In this document: in pieces, positions 63,905 to 64,000 of the stretch
Numbering within the stretch: position 1 is the first letter of the stretch
Layout of the letters: each line of letters opens with the position of its first letter
NCBI GenBank assembly: GCA_043228905.1
Contig: JBHGNT010000014.1
Span: forward strand, 9,300,001-9,364,000
Direction: 5' to 3'
From: Azolla caroliniana
Taxonomy: Eukaryota > Polypodiophyta
DNA length: 64,000 bases
Position numbers and translations under genes: made by a program
The notes under the pieces: model-generated
Seen by the model: the letters and a program-made list of their open reading frames with translations, nothing else
What the model was told of the DNA's origin: nothing
The model's database searches: none

Positions 63905-64000
63905 TCAATCAAGTAGACAACACAGGAATTGATAAATGTAACAAGAGAAACAGAGCACACAATATTTTAACGTGGAAAACTACGGGACCCTTCGGGTAAG
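63905..64000 (-). repeat. Edge of another copia LTR (minus strand)
   Basis: CAGAGCACACAATATTTTAACGTGGAAAACTACGGGACCC matches the reverse complement of the U5 block of the copia LTRs in this window (for example 38080-38110 and 23020-23050: ACACAGGATGTTAACGTGGAAAACCC). It runs off the right edge, so an LTR element probably lies beyond 64 kb. Confidence 0.6.

Noticed and set aside
63658-63999. A 113-codon ORF at the right edge
   Set aside because: Its second half is LTR U5 sequence and its first half shows no recognisable protein; probably chance.

Overview
The window is nuclear DNA of a land plant with a large, transposon-packed genome. Evidence: plant-type Ty1-copia and Ty3-gypsy LTR retrotransposons, spliceosomal introns, and one intact-looking plant phytocyanin gene at 62.2-63.0 kb. 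The species cannot be named from sequence alone. The chromodomain-bearing gypsy family and the ParB-methyltransferase relic made me think of a non-angiosperm (fern, lycophyte or gymnosperm), but that is a weak inference.

Layout. 0-6.3 kb: a complete old copia element (161-5562, target duplication CTATG) lies inside the gag of a minus-strand chromovirus whose 5' LTR is at 5824-6280. 6.3-8.0 kb: TATG/TA-rich simple repeat with internal segmental duplications. 8.2-22.9 kb: a second minus-strand copy of the chromovirus family, arranged as integrase-chromodomain-PPT-LTR-gag-RT-RNase H, with one LTR serving both halves. Its integrase is split by copia element A (11313-21615, target duplication AAAGA). 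The RT of A is split by the very young sister copy B (14847-20103, target duplication GGACC). The 5' half of A carries an inverted segment and a 100-N scaffold gap with duplicated flanks. 22.9-35.4 kb: a 5'-truncated minus-strand copia element (C), split by a 10.5-kb minus-strand gypsy element (D) that carries extra ORFs downstream of integrase.

36.6-39.9 kb: the main non-transposon locus, a minus-strand multi-exon gene. An N-terminal ParB-like domain is followed by a beta-class DNA N6/N4 methyltransferase. It is broken by frameshifts, stops and a solo LTR in an exon. 40.7-45.1 kb: a 72-bp satellite built of palindromes, split by a gag-only LTR element (E). 46.4-50.5 kb: a related 3'-truncated gag-protease element (F) with a 269-bp triplication. 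50.5-60.1 kb: a graveyard of LTRs, copia and gypsy fragments, an inverted LTR pair, and an unrecognised minus-strand coding relic interrupted by a solo LTR. 60.1-64.0 kb: mostly unique sequence with the phytocyanin gene, ending in the edge of another copia LTR.

Working logic: apart from phytocyanin, almost all coding sequence is retrotransposon gag-pol in various stages of decay. The nesting gives a relative clock: chromovirus, then A (4 LTR mismatches in 610 bp), then B (1 in 570 bp). Several decayed LTRs carry an antisense tRNA-like A-box/B-box segment, and local tandem duplications of about 100-270 bp recur within the relics.
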